64,000 nt of DNA from Ptychodera flava (taxonomy: Eukaryota > Hemichordata > Enteropneusta > Ptychoderidae). The stretch lies in assembly GCF_041260155.1 (NCBI RefSeq), contig NW_027248375.1:310001-374000 (forward strand), given 5' to 3'. The notes under the pieces were generated by a model. It made no database searches. It had not been told where the DNA came from and saw only the letters and a list, made by a program, of their open reading frames with translations. Positions within the stretch are counted from its first letter, which is position 1. Every line of letters starts with the position of its first letter. Positions 13,601 to 25,601 of this stretch are shown here, in pieces. The position numbers and the translations under genes are program-made.

Positions 13601-16600
13601 TGAAATCTGCCTGAGATTATCACAAACTGAAGATAAGGTACATGTATTGGATTACAGCATTTACTGGGGCACAAAATGTATATATAGGTGTTCCTTGTAC
13701 GACAGGAATCTAAAGGCACAGTGGCTCATGTAGTTAAGGGAATGACATTGCATTATTTTCTTTATAAGGCCATTTAAAGAAAATTCTTTGTTTGTCGTTC
13801 TTGGATTTTTGAAAACTACCAGCCATCCAGGGAAAAGGACAAACACAGACAAAAACCAAAGTGTATTAACATAAGCTCATTTTTGGTTAGTTTCTTTCAG
13901 AAAAAGAATTATTTTATTTGTAATAATGTTAACATTGTGTTTGTTTTCTTAATTTTCTCTGAAAATTTACAAGTATGTGGAGGGTAAACAAAAAAATTAT
14001 TTAAAGTACCTTAGAATCAGAGGAGAAACAAGTATATTTCATGTGGTCACTTCTGAATTTTCTTGTTACAATCCATCTAGATTCAACCATAGATTCTAGA
14101 GATTTCCTTGCAAGTCCCTTACGTCCAGACTCACGAAGTGCCAGGTTTGAAAAAATCTACTATGTGAGTGAAACTGATGTCTCGGAGCAGCAGAGAGAGT
14201 ATACAGAAGAGAGTTTTGAAGCAGTGTCTGTTAGTGAACGCAGTAGTCTGGCAAGTCAAACAGAAAGTCAGTTGGGGTATTCCGATGAAAGCTGGGAAGA
14301 AGAGGCTCCTAGTACTGTAAGTATGAATACATCATATTTAGCTATTTTTCCATTCTAATTAGCATATACAGGAGATAATTACAGTGAAAAGTAGTGTAAC
14401 AGTTATAGATCTGTGGAATTCTAGAGAGATCTACTTAACTTTCTGAAGTCAAGTTCAGTGATGCATTGCTATGATTGAGTTTGTGTGCAAAGTGTGATAG
14501 TGAGTATGTATATGTGAGTGCTTCATAAACTTTATAAGGGGTCGCAGTCAGAAAAAATTGTAATAACTTAGCTCAGTTATTGAACCACTCTTTTGAAGGT
14601 TTAGAAATTAGCCAAACAGTTTTGACTGTGATATCTTGACTGAGTGACTTGGTGCCATATGCTGTATGTGAGTTCCAATCCAATCGAGAATTTAACAAGT
14701 TGGTACATATTGTACATTATGCATGTATGGTAAAGACAAAATAAACAGTTCTAGTGAAGTGGTTGTACTGTACAAAAGTCACTACAGATATAGTTTTGCA
14801 TCCATAATCTATATCATAATTTTAACTATCTACAAGACGCCAACATTGATATCTGAAAAACCACAACTACGTTAAAAATAATCAGATTCTGAACTTTGTA
14901 ATGTGTACATGTACGCATGTATGTGTATGTGCATATGCATATCTACTTATATATGTGTGCAGCGTGTTCATTTTTAGCCGGATGCCGGCCAAATTGACCG
15001 GCTACTTTCATATTTTGGCCGGCTACTTTTCAGCACTGTTTCGCTCTCTGGCCCGGAAATTCTGGTTTTGATAACAATATTTTGATTTTTTTGGTGGTCT
15101 TGCTAGCCGGAGATAATATTTCAGAAGTGCCGATGTGGCTATATAATGTAGTCTAGCAATTTACGGCGGTGTACCGCGATCAGCAAACGTGTTGTACTAC
15201 ACTGGGAATCGCTCTCGAGGTCAACCTTGCTTGCCCGATCACAGGCCGAATTATTCCGACGTTCACATCGGGTATAGCCGAAAATTGGACTAACATACAA
15301 TTACGTTATGCCCGCGAATAGCCGACCATTTCCGAATGAAGCCGACTTTTGTTGCGCTCAAACATGGAAGAGAAAGTCGATGCTTGAGAGCTTTGGTTTT
15401 CTGCGTAAGAGTAGGGCCTTGTCTGATGGGTTTGGTAGGTTTTTTATCAAATCTAAAGTGACCAAAAGTTACTGAGTCTCATTTTTGCATACTTTGAAAC
15501 GCCATGTCAATCCATCCATGGTCAATCACGATGCCAATATTCAAGTCGATCGACATCGCGTTTTGTGGAAGGGCCGTGGTTGTGTGCATCGCGGAAGAGA
15601 AAGTCGACGCTTGCAAAATTTGATTTTCTGCGTAAGAGTAGGACTTTGTCTGTTGGTTTTGGGAGGTTAAGATCAAATCTAAATAAACAAAAAATTACTC
15701 GGTCTCACTTTTCGTACTTTGAAACGCTAAGTCGATCACAGTGTCAAATTTCAGGTCGACCGATATCGCGTTGTGTGTACTGTGTTACAATTGACTGCCG
15801 GTGCTTTGTACACATACGGTGTAGTACATGCTGGCATTCGGTGTCGTTAGTTTGAGGTTTTATCAAACATGAACACTGAAATTTAGCTCTCTTTTTCAAT
15901 TATATTCAACATCACCAAAAAATTCATAATCAGCTCGCGGATTCGTTTTATTGTGAAATTAGTACAGTGAATTAAAATCACTGAAAATTGTGTTCCTATA
16001 ATTCATTGAATCGAAAAAACTTTTTGATTTTACTGTATCTTCAATCAAGTTTATTTAAATCAGTAAAAACTTTGTACAGCCAGACTGGTCAGGATTCTAG
16101 CGGATCGTTTTCTAGGTTGTGAAAACCACTATTCTATGATGTATTTCAAAATGTTTGTTCAAGTCATGAGCTAAACATAATTCTACACAACAGTCTTGTG
16201 AAATTTTGCTATTATCCTTGTCAACTGAATGCAGTTGACAGGCCCGAGTGATATCAAATTAATTTTTCTGATGTTTTTTAAAAACTTTATCCCTTTAAAA
16301 CATGTTGTAATTGACAATGATAATGATTATTCTGTATGCTGAAATGGTCTTTAATACTGTACAAGAATGCATGAAATTACTCCAAAATGTCTTCAAAATT
16401 TTAAAATTTATTGCCCACAGGGACGGGGGACCCCGTGCCTGAAACCCTCCCCCTGTGTGTATGTTGGAATAGCCTTCTATACACTGTATAAGAATGCATG
16501 AAATTGCTCAGAAATGTCCTCAATTAAAAAAAATTCTTAAACACCCCCCCCCCACCCCCCACCCAGGGAACCTGGTTGCACACAGAAGCTAACCGCCTAC

Positions 16601-19600
16601 TTTTCTGAATTTTCCGCCTACTTCAAAAATTTTTGAGAACCCTGGTGTGTGCAAGATATAAAGTGACACATTCTCATACTGTAGTATCAGGGTATGTCTA
16701 CACCATGTAGACATCGGAAAATAGTGCATACAAATGGATTCATTTTGTCCATTTGCTCATGGCCCATTATAATATTTCTTCACTCATTCTTTTCATGAAG
16801 GACTCAGAAGATGAAAGAGCAGTGATTGCAAAAGCTTTTGAAGAAGAATTCATCCAAGTGAAACTACATCGTCTGAGGACGTCATCTCCTCGACAAATTC
16901 AACACAGTGCTGAACCAGTGTTCCTCAAGAAAACTAAGACAAAACAACCCTCTGCTGCAAAACAATTTTGCAAGAAAAAGTTACAAATTCTGAGGACACC
17001 AGAAATAAAACCAGGTTAGACTTTACAAATTGATTATAATATTTTAAATTTATTCTGTAGGGTCTCTTGTTAAATATTTCTGCTGAATAACTAGTCAGAT
17101 ATCAATTAATTTACTTTTTTATATTTAGTTGTGAAGTGTATTATTGGCTGACTTTCTTGCCATAAGTATTTTTTTATACGTCCTAGAAACATGATTCCTT
17201 CAAGTTGTTTTAACACCTAACACATACCCGTCACTGTAACATGTTTGGTGTTGTAGAAATATTTGACTCAGTGCCCTGCATGAGAAATATGATAACAATA
17301 ACCTTTATTGAACCCAAAAGTATTTCAGTTAGTTGCTGTGCCAAATCTGAACTTGTACAAGTCACAAAAAATAATTTAACAAAGCAAAATTTGTCATTTT
17401 GATGTAGTAGTATCATATAACTATCTCCATTGATTTACAAAAAGCTTGATTTGTCCACTGTACGTTTCTGTCAGACATTTTCTAAAGTAGAGTGCATGGT
17501 ACCTTGTGGTTCCATTGTTGTCTACTGTACTTATCGGTGACTTTGTACTGAATTTTATAGAGACAGAACTTAGCTTTTGATTATAGATAAAGTAACACAA
17601 ATGCACACAATGTCTTTTACATGCTTGGAGTTAATTGTATTCAAACATTTCAAATATACAGACAGGCTGTGTGTATCTTCTTGAAATATAGCGCACTCTA
17701 TCAAGCTGTAGTATATTACCAGACTTTCAGGACTCACAATCAAACAACTCAGTGACGTTTGATGAAGTGATGTCACCTTGAAATCAATCAAGGATATTAG
17801 ATGCCAAACTAAAGTACTAGTAACAAGGTCGCAATCTATAGTCATCTGACTTTTGAAATAAAATCTGCTGGCACCTCCAGTGTAGGGCTGTAAACCTTGG
17901 CCTACTGTATAAAATCACCATGTACATCCCTGATGTACTTTAATTTAGGTATCTCTAAAAAATTGGCAGCCAATCTGTGGAAACAAACAGTCAACGTAGT
18001 GACATGTCTTAGAGGAACAGTGATGCCTTAATTTTCCAGGATTTTCAATAGCTGATTAGTCCTTGACTTTCAGCAATAGAGCATATTGAGCAGTAAACCA
18101 TGTGTACAGTCACTCAGCATCTAATGTTACCACCAGAAGTAGACAGCCATACACAGTGTTTCAGCAATCCATTAATACTCTGAAAACTTCATCAAAACTT
18201 CCAACTATGAAAATGGTAGTGAGTCAGTGCAACTCATTTATGTAGATGTAATATTGTTATTTAATACCTGCATATAATGAGAATCATTCGTCAAAATTAA
18301 TATCGATGAAAAGGAAAACACAAAGATATCATAAGAGACCATGGTGTTCCCGCTGGGGTTTTCATATTATTAAATGACAGAGTTATCTAACAACAGTATG
18401 TGTGATTTTCAGCAAGAATGGCCCAAGATTATTCCGAACCCAAACCAAAGGAAGACAAGTATGATGGCAAGGAAATTGATAGAAGACTTATAGAGAGATT
18501 GAAACTGACCAATATCATGGAAAAAATGCATAAGGTAATCGGTCATTGTATGAGTTGTGAAAATTAGAGGACAAAAAGAATAGCAAGCTACATGTGTATT
18601 AATGCAATAATGTACTCCCTTCCGGCCTGTAATGGATGAAAGCAACCTTTGCACAACATAATGCATGGGGTGAAGCAGATTACATTACAGAGTGCAATGT
18701 TATTTTTAGTCCTCTGTACAGTAATGTATACCCAGAAGGGGTACATTATTGCCAGTACACATAATTCATAGTTTTGGCAATGCCACTGAATTTGTAGATG
18801 TAGAAAACATGGACAACAGTGCTTGAAAATTGGATTCATTATCAGAATCCATGACGTTACAAATTTCACTGGTATGGACAAAGCTGAGAATATAATGATG
18901 CTAGAAATAAATATTCTGAAGAAATATCATTTTTGATTCTGTATTTTGCGTTGCTTTATTCATTTGGCATGACTTTGTGAGTCAACTTTGCTTCATTTTA
19001 ATCGTGGATTTCACTCATCTACCCGTAGTAGATGTCAATGAGTTGTCCTGTGTTTGAGGAAATGTGCCAAACTGTTTTATCCTCGATACACTTTCATACA
19101 TTGCAATTTGTATATAAATCGAAAATCGAAAAACAATAAAATAATTTGAAAGGGGAAAATGTACCACAAAAGGATTAAGGTATCACAGCCAAACTATTGG
19201 GAAAATGAAATAAGAGGCTGGAACAGTGTAATCAGTGTAATTCAATAACAGGGATGCACATGACGACATGAGTTTACACAGAGTACACTGTGTACGCATT
19301 GTTTTTCAGGACAAATTACCCAGTAGATTATTTGTCTTTATATTTGTTTATGTAACACAGGCTGCAAACATTGAACTTCATGACCCTAAGAAATGTCACA
19401 TTTGCAGGTAAGAAAAATATTGGGTTTTTCTATGCTTTTACTTCTCACAGTTAATTTGAATTTAAGACACTTAACTGTAACTTTCAAAAAAATTGAATTT
19501 CATTCCAAAATCAATTCTTGCAATGAATAAGATAAAAATGTTGCACCCAGCAGGTAGAAATTGGTAAATATAAAAAGTGTACATACAGATTTTCCAATTT

Positions 19601-22386
19601 ATGAGCATTTTCATGTTTTGTAATGTTTTTTATTTACATTTTAAAATTTAACCTCTCAACAGTTTGTAAAGTTAACACAAACTTTCATTACAGGTGATAA
19701 TATATGCTAACGTAGTCAAGGGCAAAGTAAGAAAAGTATGCCTGTTAAACTTGCAGAGAAAACTCCAACACATGCATGAATAAATAAGTAAATAGGAGAC
19801 TATTTGTTGTCACTGTTTATTTGTTTGTTGTTTTATTCTTGTGTATCATACCATTATTCAATGTTTCTTTTTGTATGATTTTTACAAGGTATCAGGGTAC
19901 TGACTGCTGCATCAACAGTACCCCCTCAGTGTGCTGTTCATGAAATGTCACATATAAAAGTTGTGTCTGTGTTTCTCCATTGTTGCAGTATTGCCAGGGA
20001 ATATAACACAGAACAGAGCTTTATCAAGACAAAGACAGCACTAGCAGAAAGAAAGGCAATGGATCTGAAGGTTGAAAAATATCTCAGCAATCATGTGAGT
20101 AATATTACTCTTGGTATTATGCAATTAAGATGTTATAGTGTATTGTTATAGTTATTACAGTAAAATAAAAACACAATGTCAATAGCCCATTTGCTCAAAA
20201 ATGCCACCCACAGAAATACTTATTTTGATTTATTTGAGCAATAAGTTTAGCCACAGGCTGGTATACCCAAGATATACTAGGTACAGTGTGTGACATATAG
20301 TAGAAGCCACTAGGCAAGTGCTTTATGGAGTGCATTGCTACAAAATTGAGTGCATGCCTGCCTGCAAAGGGTGTTATTTCTATGATATGATATCAACATT
20401 TGTGTTTCTACTGTGGAAGAGATGTTTACGACATAGATTTAGCAGCCAATTTGGAGAAAAATTAAGTGACAATCTTTAAGGGAGTTCCGCACTTGAGACC
20501 AAGTATTGTATACAAGAAGGATACATACAATGTGTAATCAGCTACTTGAAAGCCTTATACGACAATGTGCAAGCTAAATGCTTTAATAAGCAAGTTCTAT
20601 AAGCAATTTTCTAAACATGTACACTTCTCTTTTCATTATCTTTATTGTATTTAGTCGCATAGTGACTACATAAATTTTTTCTGCTATGTAAGCGCTCTCT
20701 GGCTTCACATTAACCTTCCATGTTAGCTCAGGGGCCTATTTTTGGACTGCTGAATCAATTTTTTACTAAAGCTGGCATAAGCGCTCATCAGAACAACCAT
20801 TTGCATGACTGACACTCTAATATAATATACAAATGTAGATTGTTTATTTGGCTTTGGCTTTGTCTTGAAATCCAGACTAGATGAGTCACACAGATGACCA
20901 GGACCTAGAATAATTATCAAACTGCATATGTGAAGCAGCTTACAGTCAATGAAACACTGAAACAACAATGCTTTAACAGAAGATATGAAAAATAGAAATA
21001 ATAATATGTAAAAACCAGATCAACAGCATACTGAAAATAAAAAAATCTACAAGTGGTGCAGTGGCACTTCTCAACTAAGGTACATGTGTTTTGGAAGAAC
21101 AATAATTATTGTGAAGATTTAGTATGTTAACAGTTTGGGCGTTTAACATGTAAAACAGGCTGCCGTTTTACCTTCAATGTCCAAAATTTGTTGATAGGCA
21201 TGATAAATGAATGACAAAACTTTTGTCCATCTCTTGATGTAAGTTGGTCAGTTTTTGTTACATGTTAAGGTTTTATATCTGTTGTCCCTCAGAAATATAT
21301 CTTGTGGTCTGATACAAATTGAAGCCATACTTGCAGACATTGCATGTAAAAGTAACATAAAATTTATTCAACTATCATCAAAAGTTACAGCAATAAAGCA
21401 ACGCACATTTCATATATTAATTGAATGTGATTCTTTGAATAGTTGGCTCAGCTGTAATGGAGTGCGCCCTCTATGGTCAAAATACAAGTTACGTAGTAGA
21501 TCTTCACCACAGTGGCACACTGCTGTTGTCTACCCTGAAAATGTTTAGTAATCTCACACATGATTTTAAGGCATGTTTCAGTTGACCCTAGAACTGTCTC
21601 TAACACCATATTCCCAAAATTAAATATCATTGATATGGCCAAGCAGTGCCTGGACTGTTTAAGCAAGATAGTCAACATGATTGACCTTGCATCACAAGTA
21701 ATCTCCATACTACTTTACAGAGAGATCTGAAGCTTGAGGTTTTTGTACATGAGATAAGTACAAGTCCCCAGTCAGACTCTGAACAGACATAAAAGTGTAA
21801 TACACTAGAAGAAGCAAATGGCAATGTAGTATCTACAGGCAAATTTTAACAGAATTTTCAGTGTGGTAAATTTCAAAAACGTAGACCCCTGTCAATATTC
21901 CATACTCAACGGCATCTTCCTAACAGTGCCTACATTTTCCATACTTATGCCAAAACATCAAAATGGACCATTTGTAGATGTTAAAGTATGTCTGTATAAT
22001 CTAAATCCAGAAGTTCAAAACGATGTTAATCTGTAAATTTACATGTACTAGCACTAGTGACTTCATACAGATTGAATGTTTAAGTATCACGCAATTTCAT
22101 CATAGACCCTTTTTTTAAGGATCTGTATCTCTGATTTCATGTAGGATTTACAAAGCCTGTGTAATATACAAGTAATTTTCTCAGAAAACACTAAAATTTT
22201 AGGAAACAGTTAGTGCCACATCTGGTACCTATCGCCTTATTTTTGCAATCAGTAATTATCAAATCTATTGATGTGTATCTATTTCAGGATTCAATAACAC
22301 TGATTGGTGATCTAGCGAAGACTCTACCGAAACCAACGGAAGACCCACAACAGATTTGGCAAAAAATGATGCAGGGAATATCATAA
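7614..22386 (+). CDS. C8orf48-like protein, eight coding exons
   Basis: Coding exons: 7614-7691, 9814-9880, 14081-14316, 16801-17014, 18413-18534, 19361-19407, 19989-20094 and 22288-22386. Every intron is GT-AG and the phases join without a break, giving 322 codons then TAA. The exon of 7606 begins with GCATAAGCC before ATG, so the start is well placed. The N-terminal half is Ser/Asp/Glu-rich and probably disordered (DESWEEEAP near residue 122); the middle is basic; the C-terminal third is helical with a CHIC pair of cysteines (about residue 252), then KTKTALAERKA and the end motif EDPQQIWQKM. From memory this tail and the total length match vertebrate C8orf48 (319 residues, function unknown; tail DDPRxIWKRL). 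No signal peptide or membrane segment. Function not known; the family call is from recalled motifs only. Confidence 0.8.
7781..7823. repeat. Hairpin, CCATAGACAGTC family, copy 1
   Basis: Arms GTTGAACCATAGACAGTC and GACTGTCTATGGTTGAAC surround a 7-base loop, with one mismatched base pair. It lies in intron 1 of the C8orf48-like gene. A second hairpin with the same core begins at 8216. Confidence 0.8.
8216..8250. repeat. Hairpin, CCATAGACAGTC family, copy 2
   Basis: Arms CATAGACAGTCAAGAAA and TTTCTTGACTATCTATG with a one-base loop and one mismatch. It shares CATAGACAGTC with the hairpin at 7781-7823, about 430 bp away, suggesting two remnants of one palindromic element family or the two ends of one element. 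Confidence 0.75.
10031..10575 (+). mobile_element. 545-bp foldback element, copy 1
   Basis: The left 138 bp (10031-10168) is a near-perfect palindrome bounded by GGATAAAGCC and its complement. A spacer follows (TATCGCCCCTAACTGATATA...), then twice GCCCTAGGGCA, then a 200-bp arm (CAGATTTTGTGTTGCAGCTG to CAGTAGATAGTTTTTAAG). A second copy of exactly the same length lies inverted at 58949-59493. No protein is encoded: an open frame of 110 codons across it is simply repeat sequence. The family is unknown to me; palindromic structure and repeated occurrence support a non-autonomous DNA element. Confidence 0.8.
10580..10885 (+). mobile_element. Foldback element, partial copy 2
   Basis: Palindrome at 10580-10718 (left arm GGATAAAGCCCGAGTACGAG and its complement at the right) followed by the same spacer as copy 1 up to CCTATAAATGCCCTAGGGCA. 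The 200-bp arm found in copy 1 is absent here; instead a hairpin with the phrase TTCCAGAGACCAG and a CTTT microsatellite follow. It lies 5 bp from copy 1 in the same orientation. Confidence 0.8.
10927..11003. repeat. (CTTT)n microsatellite
   Basis: Imperfect CTTT/TTTC run with a few interruptions, between foldback copy 2 and the unique segment starting near 11005. Confidence 0.9.
11057..11293 (+). promoter_or_regulatory. Promoter-like segment inside foldback complex
   Basis: Contains ACCCAGAATGC (11057-11067, like the ZNF143/SBS core) and a perfect CRE, TGACGTCA (11083-11090), upstream of an ATG at 11294 in good context. The motifs are seen; promoter activity is inferred. Confidence 0.3.
11294..11641 (+). 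CDS. Unrecognised 115-codon ORF within foldback complex
   Basis: Starts ACAATGGCGGCGGAT, a good eukaryotic start context, and runs 115 codons to TGA at 11639-11641. The predicted protein (MAADFARIERE...) is mixed charged and hydrophobic, with no membrane segment, signal peptide or motif I recognise; five cysteines are spread over the middle and second half. Base composition is richer in G+C than its surroundings. The ORF lies between the copies of the foldback element, in the first third of a segment flanked by inverted TTCCAGAGACCAG (10891 and about 12109), so it could be cargo or the remains of an element-encoded gene, or a first exon (a GTAAGT lies in its codons 16-18). It could also be chance. 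Confidence 0.25.
   Translation: MAADFARIEREKYAFRKFTSAAGHIVYLGEVDVLENDDQCKIWIKIGCDGGETARRISEEPPAVFPIYYQSARPFNAGNTQPCHRIARACVGCTLKQLNFPRSNGQYLVKTATLQ
12151..12577. repeat. Foldback: 185-bp arms of the 545-bp element, head to head
   Basis: The left arm (12151-12337, AGTTTAAGTTTGTACCACCG...) and right arm (12397-12577) are reverse complements with few mismatches around a 59-base loop (CTGATTGGTC-type sequence). Each arm is the same sequence as the 200-bp arm of the foldback element at 10345-10515. So this piece is two copies of that arm in inverted order. Confidence 0.85.
12578..12762 (-). repeat. Foldback element fragments, inverted and duplicated
   Basis: The phrase CTAATGTGCCCTAGGGCATT occurs twice (about 12576 and 12657), with AAATCTGCTGTGGTACAAAC before each. 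A stub of the palindrome end (CCTCGTACTCGGGCTTTATC) then follows, and the end phrase ATTGAGCACTCTGATTG...AGTAGATAG. It closes the 10.0-12.8 kb complex. Confidence 0.7.
14962..16648. mobile_element. Candidate 1.7-kb hAT-like element in intron 3
   Basis: Begins CAGCGTGTTCATTTTTAGCC and ends CAAAAATTTTTGAGAACCCTG, so the ends are weak inverted repeats (CAGSGT..TCA...). The flanks GTGTG on both sides are compatible with a target duplication but sit in TG-rich sequence and are ambiguous. Inside are GCCGGC-rich subterminal phrases at the left, a ~235-bp direct duplication (15365-15830, see separate entry), a second duplication (AAGAATGCATGAAATT at 16362 and 16491) and a C/A-rich run. No transposase frame is recognised. 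Confidence 0.4.
15365..15830 (+). repeat. Direct duplication, period about 235 bp
   Basis: Two diverged units share GGAAGAGAAAGTCGA, TTTTCTGCGTAAGAGTAGG, TTTGAAACGC and GATATCGCGTT-like phrases in the same order (unit 1 from about 15365, unit 2 from about 15597). It sits within the candidate 1.7-kb element. Confidence 0.75.
18604..18870. repeat. Dispersed AATAATGTAC repeat, copy 1
   Basis: A 149-bp piece (18604-18752) has inverted ends GCAATAATGTACTCCC and GGGGTACATTATTGCC. Similarity to the second copy at 22554-22805 runs past this piece to about 18870 (GGCAATG, TGAATTTGTAGA, TTGGAT, CATTATCAG, TGACGT phrases). Confidence 0.7.
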
Positions 22387-22553
22387 TTCATACACTACTG
22401 TCAGAAAGTATGTTTTAATCTTTAATTTATTTTCAAAAGGCCAGAGATATGAATTACATTAAAGCCCCATTGGCCTTATCTTTTTTGCATTTTTCTTGCC
22501 AAAAAATTACCATCCAATCTTCATGGAGATGTTTTAATTCTCGAATAATTAAA

Positions 22554-22805
22554 GGAATAATGTACCCCCTCATAGACCATAGTGGATGAAAGCAAACTGC
22601 TTACACCATAGTGTGCTATGCTTCAGCTTGTATATTGTAGAGTGCAATGTTTGAGTCTATCATGGGCGAGGAGGGCGTACATTATTGCAATGCTATGTTT
22701 TGGCAATGTTAGTGAATTTGTAGAAAAATCTTCGACCACAATGCTGGATAATTGGATACATTATCAGTAATAATCTTTCAGATGACGTCACAAAATTGAC
22801 TGATA
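22554..22805. repeat. Dispersed AATAATGTAC repeat, copy 2
   Basis: Same order of phrases as copy 1 at 18604: GGAATAATGTACCCCCTC, GTGGATGAAAGCAAA, AGAGTGCAATGTT, GGGCGTACATTATTGC, TTGGCAATG, GTGAATTTGTAG, GACGTCACAAAATTGACTG. It lies in the 3' region of the C8orf48-like gene. Confidence 0.7.
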
Positions 22806-22971
22806 TTGTCTATGGAAGTGTCAACATATCAATCCCTGGCAATTTATAAAAGGGCTGCTGAAATGACACAAAGAACGTTTTTACAACACTAATTTGGGTT
22901 TTGCTCAGCAGCTTGATGGGGACTAAATTTTCTGTAATCTTACAAGATGATTATTTACATGATAAACATTG

Positions 22972-22977
22972 AATAAA
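22972..22977 (+). terminator. Poly(A) signal AATAAA, C8orf48-like gene
   Basis: The first canonical AATAAA after the stop at 22386 on the plus strand. Use as the 3' end is inferred. Confidence 0.4.
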
Positions 22978-23640
22978 GTTTTATCAGAAATTACTGACTG
23001 TATAGTTTTTGTTCTCAGGAAGAAAGTATTCCTTCAAGCTACAGGTGCTCAGGAGGGTGAGTACCTGTCGTAGTATGGTATACCGGTAAAGAAAGGAAGG
23101 TTTGACACACTTTTTACCACAACAAATGTGAAGCTAATGAATTTCAATGTATTCAATCAAATAAAAAACATACATGCATTGCTAAATACATGTACCTCCA
23201 ACATTTATTGTCAGTGTTAAGTACTTTGGTTTAGTGTCAGATTTGGAACCAAAACCCCTTTCCTCACCTCAAGAGGGCTCTTGCCTAGAGTAGCCATTCT
23301 GCAGAAGGTAACTTTTGTCAAAGTCAGTGCACACTCATTGACATTCTATTTAAATGACCTTCCAAATACTGAAATTCAAATAACAAGGATTCCACTGCAA
23401 GTTGAGTACGGGGATGTATTCAAGCACTGCCAAACTTTGTATGTGCATTTGTAGTCTGTTAGGCAACTTATTCAGACACCACATTGAAGCCTGTTCTGAT
23501 AATGTACCCTGGTCTCACGTGTAACATATACTTTAACCCTTTCATTATGTTTTTGCCAAAAGCCATTGGCAGTGAGTGTAGACCTGTGTTTACAGGGAAT
23601 TTGGGTGAGCAGCAATCTGATTAAAGTTCAGATATAGACA
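22978..23640. other. No gene seen
   Basis: Unremarkable AT-rich sequence between the C8orf48-like gene and the foldback at 23645; no supportable exon. Confidence 0.5.
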
Positions 23641-23644
23641 TGAC

Positions 23645-23960
23645 AACATACCCACAGCTTCTACTTCTTCTTTCCTATTCACATTAGCAGATGGTTGCCT
23701 CACTACATCTGTCCTAAGGCCATCGAGATTGCGTTCAAATCTCCGGAACCAGTTCAGCCAACCAATCAGAAAAAGATTTACAATTTCCACTTGTGATGAA
23801 TTGTAGCATCATACTTTCAAATGCAGCCTGATTGGCCGACTCCTGCAAACTGCTAGGTTTGAACACAATCTCCTACGGCAGTGGTTCAGATGTAGTGAGG
23901 TGGCTAGCAGCTAACAAGAATGGCAAGAGACAATGGAAGGCAGAAGCATCACAATCTTTA
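23645..23960. mobile_element. Old foldback element
   Basis: Two diverged inverted arms of about 120 bp: the left contains GCCTCACTACATCTG, GAGATTGCGTTCAAA and CCAATCAG; the right, in reverse complement, contains CACCTCACTACATCTG, GAGATTGTGTTCAAAC and CCAATCAG in the same order. No coding capacity. Arms differ at about a quarter of positions by eye, so it is older than the palindromes at 10 and 59 kb. Confidence 0.65.
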
Positions 23961-24008
23961 CATCTTTAACCATGTAGGGTTAGCAGATTAATCAAAGTTT
24001 ACATAATA

Positions 24009-24517
24009 GAGAGGTTTGGCTACACGTTTTACGTGAACGTGAACGCGTAGAATCCACGTTGGTGTTGGCGTACACGTTCACGTGCAAAAATTGGTTTGGC
24101 TACGCGTTACGTGACGCGTTCTTGTGGCACGTGCAAGAAATGATTCTGCTCGGCTCGAGTTCTCGTAGTCTGTTTCCGCATCACTGAGACAGCTCAATGG
24201 TTACCCAGTATGCTGCGAATCGAATAAGAAATTTCGCATAAAACTAACGAAAATTCATGAATATCTTTGACGATGTCACTATCATATATCCAACCAACAA
24301 CGTGCATGAATGATTCATAGTTTATATCATGTTTTGATACCTAAAAATGAGAATAAATTTACATGTTTACAAATTACGTGAAAACAGCTGTCTCCACGTA
24401 AATACGCGACGCCGGCTCCATGTACGTGGAGAACGTAAGCACAAGTCGATGACATCATCGCAGAAATTTGTGACGTTTCGCGTTCATGTTCACGTAAAAC
24501 GTGTAGCCAAACCTCTC
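24009..24517. mobile_element. 509-bp TIR element with TAATA flanks
   Basis: Terminal inverted repeats of about 39 bp with one or two mismatches, starting GAGAGGTTTGGCTACACG and running through TTTTACGTGAACxTGAACGCG. The 5-base direct repeat TAATA flanks it (24004-24008 and 24518-24522). The interior is dense in ACGTG/CACGT and holds a second internal copy of GGTTTGGCTAC (24092). No protein. Superfamily uncertain from a 5-bp AT-only duplication. Confidence 0.8.
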
Positions 24518-24522
24518 TAATA

Positions 24523-25528
24523 TCTGTATCTGAGCTTGTGAAAGCCAGAAATGCTACACTGGACTAGAATAGATCATTGTAGATCAGAGGTTGGCCAAGC
24601 ACACCTGCACAATGTTGGGCAATATCATGGAAATATGGTAGACATATGTGCTTGCCTTATGGTAACTTAAAATGTGGACTGAATACAAGTATACCCAACA
24701 ACATGTACTTTAGGTCAGCATGAAACCTACTACACTTCAGTCTTCTCGAAGAGGCATTCAAGCACTGATAAAGTCAGGAAATGTCCTTCACCACTGCCAC
24801 TGGCACGGCAGTACTGTTTTCAATAGAAGTCTTGTTTGTTATGTAGCAGACTACAAGACCAACAATAGGCTGCCAAATCTAAGATATTCCAGCATGGCTG
24901 AAGGTAAGCTCATTATGCAGGATGTTTCAGGTAACTTTTGAGGAATTTTGCAGAATTGTGTCTGTAGCCGTATTCCTGTTCTAAACTCTGTGACATTGTC
25001 AATGGGAGCTGAATAAGCTAAATACGATAAATCGAAAATGTTGAGCTATCAAGTATGTTCGTATATTGAGTGATATATCAAATGAAAAGTAGTTTCATGT
25101 AAATACAAAATAAATTGATATCAAAAGAGATATTAAAAGTTATTTTAATGAAATATTCTCATATTTATATTGAAAAAAAATAGTTTCCACCTTTGAACAA
25201 CGGTATTTTCAAAATTCTAATGTACCAATGCAACCACAAGTTTTATGATGTGCAAAAAGTGCATAGAACGTGGAGAACAAACAGCTGAAATTAGTTATGA
25301 AAATGAATAATTTGTTTGTTGAATGAACGTTTCAAAACATGAACACCTCTTCTTGTTTGATATATTATCTGATACCGACGTCTAGTTTGTATAGGTCAGA
25401 GGCTATTTCTCCAAACATGCCTTATGTTTGGAGTATAACATACCCATTCAAAGCATATGAAAACTTATGAATGTTACTCAAGTATACTGACGTTTTCTTG
25501 TAATGTTGTAACCAAGACAACAGCACTA

Positions 25529-25601
<73 letters not shown>

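Noticed and set aside
13559-13638. Possible exon between AG and GTACAT in the C8orf48-like gene
   Set aside because: Its open frame does not fit the phase of the flanking exons, while 9880 joins 14081 perfectly; 80 bases cannot be a frame-keeping cassette.
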